From: a bacterium
GTDB lineage: Archaea > Micrarchaeota > Micrarchaeia > Micrarchaeales > CABMGC01
NCBI GenBank assembly: GCA_021829835.1
Contig: JAKBPE010000004.1
Location: 1 to 64,000 of the forward strand
Direction of reading: 5' to 3'
DNA: 64,000 bases
Positions 8,347-15,073 of the stretch are shown in pieces; the stretch's first letter is position 1; every line of letters starts with the position of its first letter. A model generated the notes under the pieces. It searched no databases and had not been told where the DNA came from. It saw only the letters and a program-made list of their open reading frames with translations. The position numbers and the translations under genes are program-made.

Positions 8347-9101
8347 AGGAACGGCTTCTTGTTCTTGCCAAGGCGGTTCCCGAGATCAGCAGCAAGTACG
8401 AGAGTCTTGTCTGCGTTGCAGGAATAACCGACTCTGGGGAATGGAGAAGGATTTATCCGATTCCCTGGAACATATTCTGGGGAACAAGTAGCAGGAATTT
8501 CAAGAAGAAGTACTGGATTGAATATGAGACTGCCGGTTCTGGAGATTACAGACATGAGAGTATGAAGATAAAACCTGAAACAATAAAACCTATCGGAGAG
8601 GCAAGCTTTAGTGAAATAGAAAGTATGTTGAAAGACAGACTTACAACAATAGAAGAATTGGAAGAACTTGGACCTAAGAAGACTTCTCTCGGTGTCGTAG
8701 AACCCAAGGAATTGATTGACTTCGTGCCTACCTCTAACAAGCACTATGAGGAACTTACGCAGATGTCCAAGCAGAAGGACCTTTCCGGAGGCAAGGCAGT
8801 AAAACTAGACATACCGGAGTACAAATATCGCTACATATTCAAGGATGTGATAGGAGAGAAGAGGAACCATGAGAATCTTTGCGAAGACTGGGAAGTTGGA
8901 GAACTCTATAGAAACTGCAAACGTTATCTCGAACAGGGAAAATACAAGAATGAGGAGGAATTACACCAGAAGGTTAAGGAGAAGATGCTTACTAAGATAA
9001 CCAAGAACGGACATTTCTATTTCATAGTAGGATCACACTTTATATTTCCTACATATATGATAGTTGGAGTCGTTTATCCTAGAAAAGAAGATATTGAATA
9101 G
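8343..9101 (+). CDS. Uncharacterised partner protein of the DUF488 gene
   Basis: A 252-residue protein of unknown function, coupled to the DUF488 gene by an ATGA overlap. The N-terminal strand-rich segment (LLVLAKAVPEISSKYESLVC; AGITDSGEWRRIYPIPW) resembles, from memory, proteins often found beside DUF488 genes in bacteria and archaea. The middle is charged and helical and the C terminus is hydrophobic (FYFIVGSHFIFPTYMIVGVV), reading as beta strands rather than a membrane anchor. No catalytic motif or cysteine cluster is visible. The tight coupling suggests the two proteins act together. Confidence 0.6.
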   Translation: MKERLLVLAKAVPEISSKYESLVCVAGITDSGEWRRIYPIPWNIFWGTSSRNFKKKYWIEYETAGSGDYRHESMKIKPETIKPIGEASFSEIESMLKDRLTTIEELEELGPKKTSLGVVEPKELIDFVPTSNKHYEELTQMSKQKDLSGGKAVKLDIPEYKYRYIFKDVIGEKRNHENLCEDWEVGELYRNCKRYLEQGKYKNEEELHQKVKEKMLTKITKNGHFYFIVGSHFIFPTYMIVGVVYPRKEDIE

Positions 9102-9172
9102 GTGCGCATGTCCGAATACCATATATTGAAGTAAAAGCTTATATACTTGAGTATAAGATTTAATGGCCGTAG

Positions 9173-9192
9173 GAAGAGATTTATATCTCTTC
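9173..9192 (+). promoter_or_regulatory. Perfect palindrome overlapping the TATA box of the TFB paralogue
   Basis: GAAGAGAT-TTAT-ATCTCTTC is an 8-bp perfect inverted repeat with a 4-nt centre. The centre and inner arm form the TATA element TTTATAT (9180-9186), about 25 nt before the ATG at 9209, the right spacing for a leaderless archaeal promoter. A dimeric repressor bound here would block TBP. An island-encoded regulator or the TFB paralogue itself could bind, but neither is shown. Confidence 0.5.
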
Positions 9193-9208
9193 TAAACCAA
9201 ATCCAATT

Positions 9209-10075
9209 ATGGGGGAGAAGGCTGGGGAGCCTAACCCAAGGTTATGCATTGCCTGTGGGAAAGGCCAGATAGTGCTGGATGGACTACTTGGCGAGTATTA
9301 CTGCGGAATCTGCGGCTTGGTAGCCGAAGAGGGCGTAGTGGATTTCTCTGATGTCTCATTCCTTTTTGATGAGGACAATCTATCATCACAATCTCCTACG
9401 AGCTTCACAAAAGTAAACAAAGGACTGGGCACGCTTCTGGATGCGAAGGATGCCATCTTTTCAGGCATAGATAACAAGAACTTATTAAGAGAACCGATGG
9501 AAAATGAGGAGAGAAACTTCTCAAAGGCACTTCACTATTTACACATTGTCTGGGATGGACTATCGCTTCCTGGAGATTTGAGGAGCAGCTCCGCGATTCT
9601 GTATCGGAAATGCATAAAGAGGGGCATAACTAACGGGAGAAAGATGGAGGTCATGGCCCTTGCCACAGCCTCAATGATGTGCGAAGAGGCTGGAATAACT
9701 CGTAGTACAGATAAGTTGATTGAAGCATTCGAATTAAAGTCAAACGAGATAACTGCATGTACGAAGGCAATTAAAGAAGGGTTTGGAGTAATTGAGAAAC
9801 ACCAGCAACTTAGAACCTTATTATCTGATGGCCTCATCAAGGTTGAAGCTGCGGAGGAATTGAAGAATAAGGCCTCCAGGATGATGGAAGCCGTAATAAT
9901 GAACAAGCTCTATTCAAGGAAGAAGCCGGAGGTGGTGGTGATGGTGGTTCTGATGCCGGTCCCGATGGCTGAGGGGCTTAGGCTAGCCAGGCTCGGCCAA
10001 ACAGACAATCCAACCACAAGGCGTGCCAGAGGGCTCGCTCCGCAATCGCTCGCCAGCTCGGCACGCCGCTTGTAG
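9209..10075 (+). CDS. TFB-like transcription factor paralogue, C-terminally degenerate
   Basis: The protein has a TFB/TFIIB zinc ribbon (CIACGK at residues 13-18 and CGICGL at 32-37), a B-reader/linker-like region and one cyclin-like repeat (about 105-195, with SAILYRKCIKRGITNGRKME matching the TFB core pattern). A second cyclin repeat is absent or fragmentary. The last roughly 50 residues (from SRKKPE) are low-complexity and read through GC-rich DNA unlike the rest. Another frame over the same bases gives KEEAGGGGDGGSDAGPDG and then a stop, a more protein-like tail, so a frameshift near 9915 is possible. It is a paralogue of the full TFB at 55227-56321 and is probably an island-borne or plasmid-derived specificity factor. 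Confidence 0.68.
   Translation: MGEKAGEPNPRLCIACGKGQIVLDGLLGEYYCGICGLVAEEGVVDFSDVSFLFDEDNLSSQSPTSFTKVNKGLGTLLDAKDAIFSGIDNKNLLREPMENEERNFSKALHYLHIVWDGLSLPGDLRSSSAILYRKCIKRGITNGRKMEVMALATASMMCEEAGITRSTDKLIEAFELKSNEITACTKAIKEGFGVIEKHQQLRTLLSDGLIKVEAAEELKNKASRMMEAVIMNKLYSRKKPEVVVMVVLMPVPMAEGLRLARLGQTDNPTTRRARGLAPQSLASSARRL
9925..10072. repeat. GC-rich segment with inverted repeats
   Basis: This segment is clearly richer in G and C than its AT-rich surroundings. It contains a perfect 8-bp inverted repeat, GGCGTGCC (10020-10027) with GGCACGCC (10060-10067), plus shorter palindromes such as GGCTAGCC. The intervening GGGCTCGCTCCGCAATCGCT looks like a structured RNA or an inserted repeat. It overlaps the C-terminal end of the TFB-like frame. 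Nothing here identifies a known element. Confidence 0.4.
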
Positions 10076-10190
10076 GTTTACATAGATTATAAGGTTCCCG
10101 AAGAAGTAAACACAATGTTTCAGAGATAAAAATAGAAGAAAGGTTTACCCTAAAATAAAAAATGGTGAACCTTTCTTTGGCTGTGGGGGC

Positions 10191-10424
10191 TTATATGCCT
10201 CCAAAACCACTGGTATTTTCGAATAGGTCGTAGATGAACATGCCCAGACTTACCGTACCTATGATCCCCGCCACCGCTAGGATTATGACCACCACAGCAT
10301 AGAAGAGGTCCATGTTTATGCCTGCTGCGGCAAATGCGCCTGCCAACATGCACAAAACTGCGATTACTATCGCCAGTTTTAATGTTTCTATTCCGTCTTC
10401 GACCACTTTCCCATATGGATTCAT
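10191..10424 (-). CDS. Small membrane protein, two transmembrane segments
   Basis: A 77-residue protein with two hydrophobic helices: about residues 16-36 (LKLAIVIAVLCMLAGAFAAA) and 39-68 (DLFYAVVVIILAVAGIIGTV). It has a short charged N terminus and a glycine-rich end. No family is recognised. Small two-helix proteins of this kind are common in archaeal viruses, plasmids and integrated elements, which fits its place between integrase cargo and repeat A. It is the only minus-strand gene in the first island segment. Confidence 0.55.
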   Translation of the reverse strand: MNPYGKVVEDGIETLKLAIVIAVLCMLAGAFAAAGINMDLFYAVVVIILAVAGIIGTVSLGMFIYDLFENTSGFGGI

Positions 10425-10566
10425 TTTCTCGCCTTTATATTTTAGGTGGCTCTTTTCCTATTTATTGCTTTTGTACGAAAAAATTCTGGAGGCAATACTT
10501 TTTATTTTTAAAAGTTCTAACTATTAATCTACGGATCTGAGGTATATGTTATCGACCATACAAAGC

Positions 10567-10650
10567 GAATCGGCTTTGACGACGGGAGAACCTTACCCCC
10601 AAAGGATAGCATTTGATAGCGTTTGTCATGGTTTTACATGCCTCCTAGAA
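10567..10650 (+). repeat. att-like degenerate direct repeat, copy A
   Basis: The copy contains ATCGGCTTTGACGACGG, then CCTTACCCCC (10591-10600) and ATTTGATAGCGTTTGTCATG. Copy C shares this order with most bases identical. The CCTTACCC core matches the 3' end of tRNA-Val apart from one base. It lies between the first cargo block and the ProRS-like gene, whose TATA box (about 10655-10662) starts right after it. Confidence 0.6.
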
Positions 10651-10693
10651 GGCTTTTATATGTGAACAGAGCCACCTATCTTGGAAGGATAGA

Positions 10694-11908
10694 ATGAAAT
10701 TAAGCAAGTTGCCATACTCACAGGCTATACTTCCACCAGATAGCTGGAGGGAGATGACTTTCGCTGAACTAGTGAGAAAGGCACATCTGGCTTATGACAT
10801 GAGCCAAGGGATTTGCTTCATACCTGCTGTGCTTACCAGAACTTATCGAAGAATGGATTCTATCATACGTGAGGCCTGCCTGGAAGAGAGTTTTTCTGAG
10901 GTTCAGGTACCCTTACTAATGAGAACCGAACTTGTGAGAAAGAGTGGTAAATATGAAAAATATGGAAGCGAGTTCTTTGAAGTTGGAAGGGATTCCAGGT
11001 ATATTTTATCCGGAACAACCGAAGAGATGTTTTTGCAATATCTGTCTCGAGGAGGCCTAGAATCTTATAATCAGCTTCCAATCAGGGCGTTCTATTTTGG
11101 TGAGATATTCAGAAATATAAAAAGGCCTGAAGGATTGTACAAAGGCAGGGAATTCTATGGCCATTATGCCTTGTCTCTGGATGCAGATAGTGAAGGTTAT
11201 ATTAAGAGCCTTGCTGCCTTTGAGGCTATGTGCGAGAAGGTATGGAGACTACTCGGTATACAGAATGTAGTATATAAGATAAAGAGCAATGACGGACTTG
11301 CTGTAGAATACCTTTCAGAAAGCCTTTCAGGAGACAGAACTTTTGATAAGAGTGTTGTTATAAAACGTGGTGAAGGCCAGCATTCTGACAAAACATTATC
11401 TTCTGACAAAAAGCTAAGTAGTCTAGCCATGGCGTATATTTTCAGTGAGGCAGATAATTTTGGACTAGCCTTTACCAACTCAGAAGGAAGAAAAGCTATT
11501 CCTGTTGTAGGTACCTATGCGATAGGCATTCAGAGGTGTCTTGCTACAATGTTTGACAACCTTAGAGATGAATCAGGAATCAATCTGCCTAAACAGGTAA
11601 GACCTTTTGATATAGCAATTATACCAATTGATCCAAACAATCAGAGTCAGAACGAGATTCTTGAAAGGCTTTATATATCATTATCAAAGGCAGGCTTATC
11701 TGTCGCATTGGATGATAGACGCTTGATGCTCTCCGAAAGACTTAGATTTGCAGACTTTGTAGGGATTCCATACAGGATGGTGTTTGGTGTAAGAGATATG
11801 AAAAGGCAGGTAATTGAAATTAGAGAGAGGGGAGATCGAGACAAATTTGACTATATATCACTTACAGAAGCGGTGGAATCTGTCAAAAAATTAGTGCGAG
11901 AAGAATAA
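10694..11908 (+). CDS. Bacterial-type prolyl-tRNA synthetase without editing domain
   Basis: Class II synthetase core plus anticodon-binding domain, 404 residues. The start resembles bacterial ProRS (KLSKLPYSQAILPPDSWREM). Motif 1 precedes EVQVPLLMRTELVRKSGKYEKY, the ILSGTTEEMF loop and motif 2 region FYFGEIFRNIKRPEG follow, and motif 3 is VVGTYAIGIQRCLA. The C-terminal domain (LPKQVRPFDIAIIPID to RLRFADFVGIPYRMVFG) is the HGTP anticodon-binding fold. The INS editing domain usual between motifs 2 and 3 in bacterial ProRS is missing, as in alphaproteobacterial and organellar forms. The gene has its own TATA box in repeat A. Its island position argues for acquisition; it could be a target-resistant duplicate or a biosynthetic enzyme, or even the cell's working ProRS. 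Confidence 0.85.
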   Translation: MKLSKLPYSQAILPPDSWREMTFAELVRKAHLAYDMSQGICFIPAVLTRTYRRMDSIIREACLEESFSEVQVPLLMRTELVRKSGKYEKYGSEFFEVGRDSRYILSGTTEEMFLQYLSRGGLESYNQLPIRAFYFGEIFRNIKRPEGLYKGREFYGHYALSLDADSEGYIKSLAAFEAMCEKVWRLLGIQNVVYKIKSNDGLAVEYLSESLSGDRTFDKSVVIKRGEGQHSDKTLSSDKKLSSLAMAYIFSEADNFGLAFTNSEGRKAIPVVGTYAIGIQRCLATMFDNLRDESGINLPKQVRPFDIAIIPIDPNNQSQNEILERLYISLSKAGLSVALDDRRLMLSERLRFADFVGIPYRMVFGVRDMKRQVIEIRERGDRDKFDYISLTEAVESVKKLVREE

Positions 11909-11910
11909 AC

Positions 11911-12024
11911 ATGGAATCAACCTATAAAAGAGCATTAATGGGAGTTTACGGTGCGCATAAACCTAGAAATTTAGATATTAGAAAGGACATAAATCTCGCA
12001 GTTACTTGTCTATTAATAGTGTAA
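11911..12024 (+). CDS. Short ORF (37 codons) between the two synthetase-like genes
   Basis: ATG begins 2 nt after the ProRS-like stop codon and the frame runs to TAA at 12022-12024. The product starts MESTYKRALMGVYGAHKPRN and ends in a hydrophobic LLIV. No family is recognised. It could be a translated small protein coupled to the synthetase, a precursor-type peptide, or the remnant of a longer gene. A TATA element for the next gene (about 12037-12048) follows the stop directly. There is no independent proof of translation. Confidence 0.3.
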   Translation: MESTYKRALMGVYGAHKPRNLDIRKDINLAVTCLLIV

Positions 12025-12082
12025 ATGCAGATAATGTATTTATATATAATAGAACTACTAAGATATTAGATCGGGTGGAAGT

Positions 12083-13213
12083 ATGAATTCATTATATTTG
12101 CCGAATGAAGATCATACGCTAGGGTATGCTGGGAATAAGATTTTCAAACCTATAAAAAGCATATCTAATGACATTAGTATAGACTTGTTCAGAAGTAGGT
12201 TGAAGGAACTTCATAACGACGAAATGTGGGATCATATCTCAAGAATAAATCACACAATTAATATGGCTACTCACGAGTATTTCGATAAATTGGGTAGCCT
12301 TTTCGTTTTATTGCCACTCACCACAAGAATGATCTCATCTCCTGGGGCATTGTATGGTAAGGAAAAACTTGATTATACGCAGGACACGGTTCCCGTAAAG
12401 TTAAACTGGTTTGAACTCAAAAAAGATATCTTCCTATCAGAATCTTCTCAGATATATCTTGAGCTTTATCTTGCTATGAAGAACATAAAAGGAGTTTATG
12501 CAGTCTATAATTCCTTTAGAAAGGAGCCTTCAGATTCAACTCACCTTTCAGAATTCCACCATATTGAATATGAAGGAAAGGTATCTCAGAAGGAAAATAA
12601 AAAAGTAATAATAGATCTGATAGGAAAAATTATCGACAAACTTCTGAAATTAAACGCAGATGACTTATCATTCTTCATCTCAGATGGAGATATATACTTC
12701 CTTAAAGATTTCGCTAAAAACAGAAGAATAACTGAGATTACATTTGAGCAGGCTTTGGATGTACTTTATAGCAAAACAAAGAATAATAAGTACAAGGAAT
12801 TCACCAGCAAGAATTTTGGGGCTTGGGAGGAAGTCAAACTAACAAGTGAAACTGGGAACATCACTGCGATCTCAGAATTTCCTCTTTATGAGGTAGCGTT
12901 TTATCACGCTCCTATTGATAATGATGGAAAATCAGTTGCAGATAATACTGATTTTATATGGCCTTATTACAGGGAATTTGTAGGCTCAGGACATAGAGTA
13001 AGATCTTTGGACGAGTTGCTTGTAAAGGCTAAAAAGTTTAACCTTCCTGAGCAGGATTATAGGAATTATCTGGCATCACGCCAGTTTGATGATTATTCAG
13101 AGACTTCAGGATTCGGATTAGGCTGGGAGAGATTTTTGCAGGGACTGCTAAAGATGCCCTTTATATATTCTGCTTCTGCATTCCCCAGAGTTCATAATAC
13201 AATAGAGCCGTAG
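12083..13213 (+). CDS. AsnRS/AspRS-like class II synthetase core without anticodon domain
   Basis: 376 residues related to the class IIb catalytic core. Motif 2 is intact (YNSFRKEPSDSTHLSEFHHI, with the FRxE Arg and Glu) and so is motif 3 (GFGLGWERFLQGL, then SASAFPR). The FLSESSQIYLELYL stretch matches the substrate loop of AsnRS/AspRS, so ATP-dependent amino-acid activation is likely preserved. The N-terminal OB-fold that binds the anticodon is absent, so it probably does not charge tRNA in the usual way. Known core-only relatives include archaeal asparagine synthetase AS-AR. It has a TATA box (about 12037-12048) and a GGGTGG ribosome-binding-like sequence, and forms an operon with the methyltransferase 5 nt downstream. 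Confidence 0.78.
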   Translation: MNSLYLPNEDHTLGYAGNKIFKPIKSISNDISIDLFRSRLKELHNDEMWDHISRINHTINMATHEYFDKLGSLFVLLPLTTRMISSPGALYGKEKLDYTQDTVPVKLNWFELKKDIFLSESSQIYLELYLAMKNIKGVYAVYNSFRKEPSDSTHLSEFHHIEYEGKVSQKENKKVIIDLIGKIIDKLLKLNADDLSFFISDGDIYFLKDFAKNRRITEITFEQALDVLYSKTKNNKYKEFTSKNFGAWEEVKLTSETGNITAISEFPLYEVAFYHAPIDNDGKSVADNTDFIWPYYREFVGSGHRVRSLDELLVKAKKFNLPEQDYRNYLASRQFDDYSETSGFGLGWERFLQGLLKMPFIYSASAFPRVHNTIEP

Positions 13214-13218
13214 ATTGG

Positions 13219-14052
13219 ATGGATATCAGAAATCTCAAAGTTGAAGACATTCAGAAGATGAATTACAATGAGTTAATAGGTATTGTTAAAGAGACGAACA
13301 GGCCGCCTGGAGGAATTAAAACAATAATGGAAGTTTTGAATACTGTCAGTCTGGATGAAAACTCCAAAATACTCGATATAGGCACAAGCACAGGATTTAC
13401 AGCTATAGAATTTGCAAGACTGACAAAATGCAATGTTGTAGGTATAGATATAAATCAAATGTCTTTGGATGAAGCAAAGAAAAGAGCCGAAAGATTAAAG
13501 TTAAACACCGCATCATTTTTAAAAACTGATGCGACAAATCTTCCATTTAAAGAAAATGAATTTGATCTTGTTTTTTGTGGGAATGTGACATCTTTAATTC
13601 CTAATAGAAAGAAGGCATTTTCGGAGTATATTCGTGTTTTGAAGGAAGGAGGTTTCCTTGTAGCTACACCTATGTATTATAGAAGAGATCCGCCGTCTCT
13701 TTTGATTGAGAAGATTTCTTCTGCCATAAGAACAGAGATTAAAATAGACCGAAAAGGATATTGGTTATCATTTTTCTCAGATAATAATCTACAACACATA
13801 TCGATTAAAGATTTTGTTTTTGACACTATAAATTCAGATAGGATAGATCTATTTATCAATAATATCCTAAGCAGAGAACATCTGGGAGATCTTTCAGAGC
13901 AGGTTATGAAACTCTTAAAAGAAAAATATGGCAATTATATATCGCTCTTTTCAGAGAATCTCAGATATATGGGTTACTCTCTTATCATTCTAAGGAAAAA
14001 GGATTCTGAGATTGATGAGGAATTATTTACATCAACTGCTTGTGACTCCTGA
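13219..14052 (+). CDS. Class I SAM-dependent methyltransferase
   Basis: 277 residues. SAM-binding motif I is ILDIGTSTGFTAIEFA (about residues 50-65), the acidic end of strand 2 is VVGIDINQMSLDEAKKRAER, motif II is ATNLPFKENEFDLVFCGN, and motif III is VLKEGGFLVATPMYY. The C-terminal 110 residues are helical, with no recognised substrate domain. The UbiE/arsenite-methyltransferase-like layout points to a small-molecule substrate. It starts 5 nt after the AsnRS-like gene, so both are on one transcript. Its end overlaps the convergent peptidase gene by 21 nt. The neighbours suggest it modifies an amino-acid or nucleotide product, which is inference. Confidence 0.85.
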   Translation: MDIRNLKVEDIQKMNYNELIGIVKETNRPPGGIKTIMEVLNTVSLDENSKILDIGTSTGFTAIEFARLTKCNVVGIDINQMSLDEAKKRAERLKLNTASFLKTDATNLPFKENEFDLVFCGNVTSLIPNRKKAFSEYIRVLKEGGFLVATPMYYRRDPPSLLIEKISSAIRTEIKIDRKGYWLSFFSDNNLQHISIKDFVFDTINSDRIDLFINNILSREHLGDLSEQVMKLLKEKYGNYISLFSENLRYMGYSLIILRKKDSEIDEELFTSTACDS

Positions 14053-15069
14053 CTCGGATAACTCAAATGAATTAGAGTGTGAGTCGATAAGAGCTCTTAC
14101 CCCCAACGGTAAGGTCAATATGGGATCCGTATGCCCTATATCTGCACCATATAGAATTGGTATGTTATAAGTTACAGTGTTCTCCAACAGAATCTTTTTC
14201 AATTCGGTTACCTCCTCGGCGCTATAATGTGTAGGTCTTCCTACTATGAGTCCCTTTATCTGAGAAAGTGTTCCATACAAATCGAGATCTGTGAGTAGTG
14301 AATCGACCTCAGATACAGGTTCACCTTTTGTAAAATCGTGGCTCTCTGGAATATCTAAAAACATGATTGCATTTTTATGATTAGGCCAGAATTTTGTGCC
14401 TTTAAGATGCATTATTGAAGGTAGGCAGCCGCCCATAAGAATTCCTTCCGCTTTTCCTTGCCTTAGCCATTCATAACCGTTATTTTTTATCATCTTCCTT
14501 GATCTTTCCAGATCAAGTCTTTGCATCCAGTCGAGTATTTCATCTGTCCATTTATCAGAAGGCTTTATCTTGCCAACAGGCTTGGAGGAGCATACCGCTT
14601 TATTGAAATAATCAATTGTGTAAGGAAGGGGTTTTGGTTGTTCTGCAAACTGCGTCATTATACAGGGGCCATAAAAAGTCATTAGATTTGACTGTGTATG
14701 AAGAGCATAATGTAGTACAGATATGTCAGAATACCCACAAAATATCTTTGGATTATCCTTTATAGTACTAAAATCAAGGTATTTCAATGTTTGATTGGCA
14801 GTATACCCTCCTATATTACAGATTATTGCCTTGATCTCATCGTCATTGAAAGCCTCATTGATGTCTTTTGCCCTGTTCTTGGCAGTATCTGAGCTGTGGC
14901 CCTTTGAACTTGTTGCTGTTGGAAATAATTTGATCTTATAGCCCTCATTCCTAAGATACTCTGAGGCATTTTGTAAGCGATGTGGCACGAAGGCCGAGAA
15001 ACCCGAAGATGGTGCAACTACACCTATTGTATCCCCTTTTTCAAGCAGACTCGGCTTTGATAAAGACAT
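14032..15069 (-). CDS. MccF-like S66 serine peptidase
   Basis: S66 peptidases comprise LD-carboxypeptidases and MccF, which gives self-immunity to microcin C by cutting the amide bond between the terminal amino acid and the adenylate mimic. The ATG at 15069 (MSLSKPSLLEKGD) is preferred to the ORF start at 15171: a TATA box lies about 24 nt upstream and the extension overlaps the divergent gene. The triad is complete: Ser114 (GYSD), Glu242 (LDIPES) and His313 (DIGHTDP). The segment ILDWMQR then NGYEWLRQGKAEGILMGGC resembles the MccF branch, which has an extra Trp-bearing loop, more than murein LD-carboxypeptidases. Archaea of this kind lack murein, which also favours a non-cell-wall substrate. 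Confidence 0.82.
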   Translation of the reverse strand: MSLSKPSLLEKGDTIGVVAPSSGFSAFVPHRLQNASEYLRNEGYKIKLFPTATSSKGHSSDTAKNRAKDINEAFNDDEIKAIICNIGGYTANQTLKYLDFSTIKDNPKIFCGYSDISVLHYALHTQSNLMTFYGPCIMTQFAEQPKPLPYTIDYFNKAVCSSKPVGKIKPSDKWTDEILDWMQRLDLERSRKMIKNNGYEWLRQGKAEGILMGGCLPSIMHLKGTKFWPNHKNAIMFLDIPESHDFTKGEPVSEVDSLLTDLDLYGTLSQIKGLIVGRPTHYSAEEVTELKKILLENTVTYNIPILYGADIGHTDPILTLPLGVRALIDSHSNSFELSESGVTSS

Positions 15070-15073
15070 AAAT

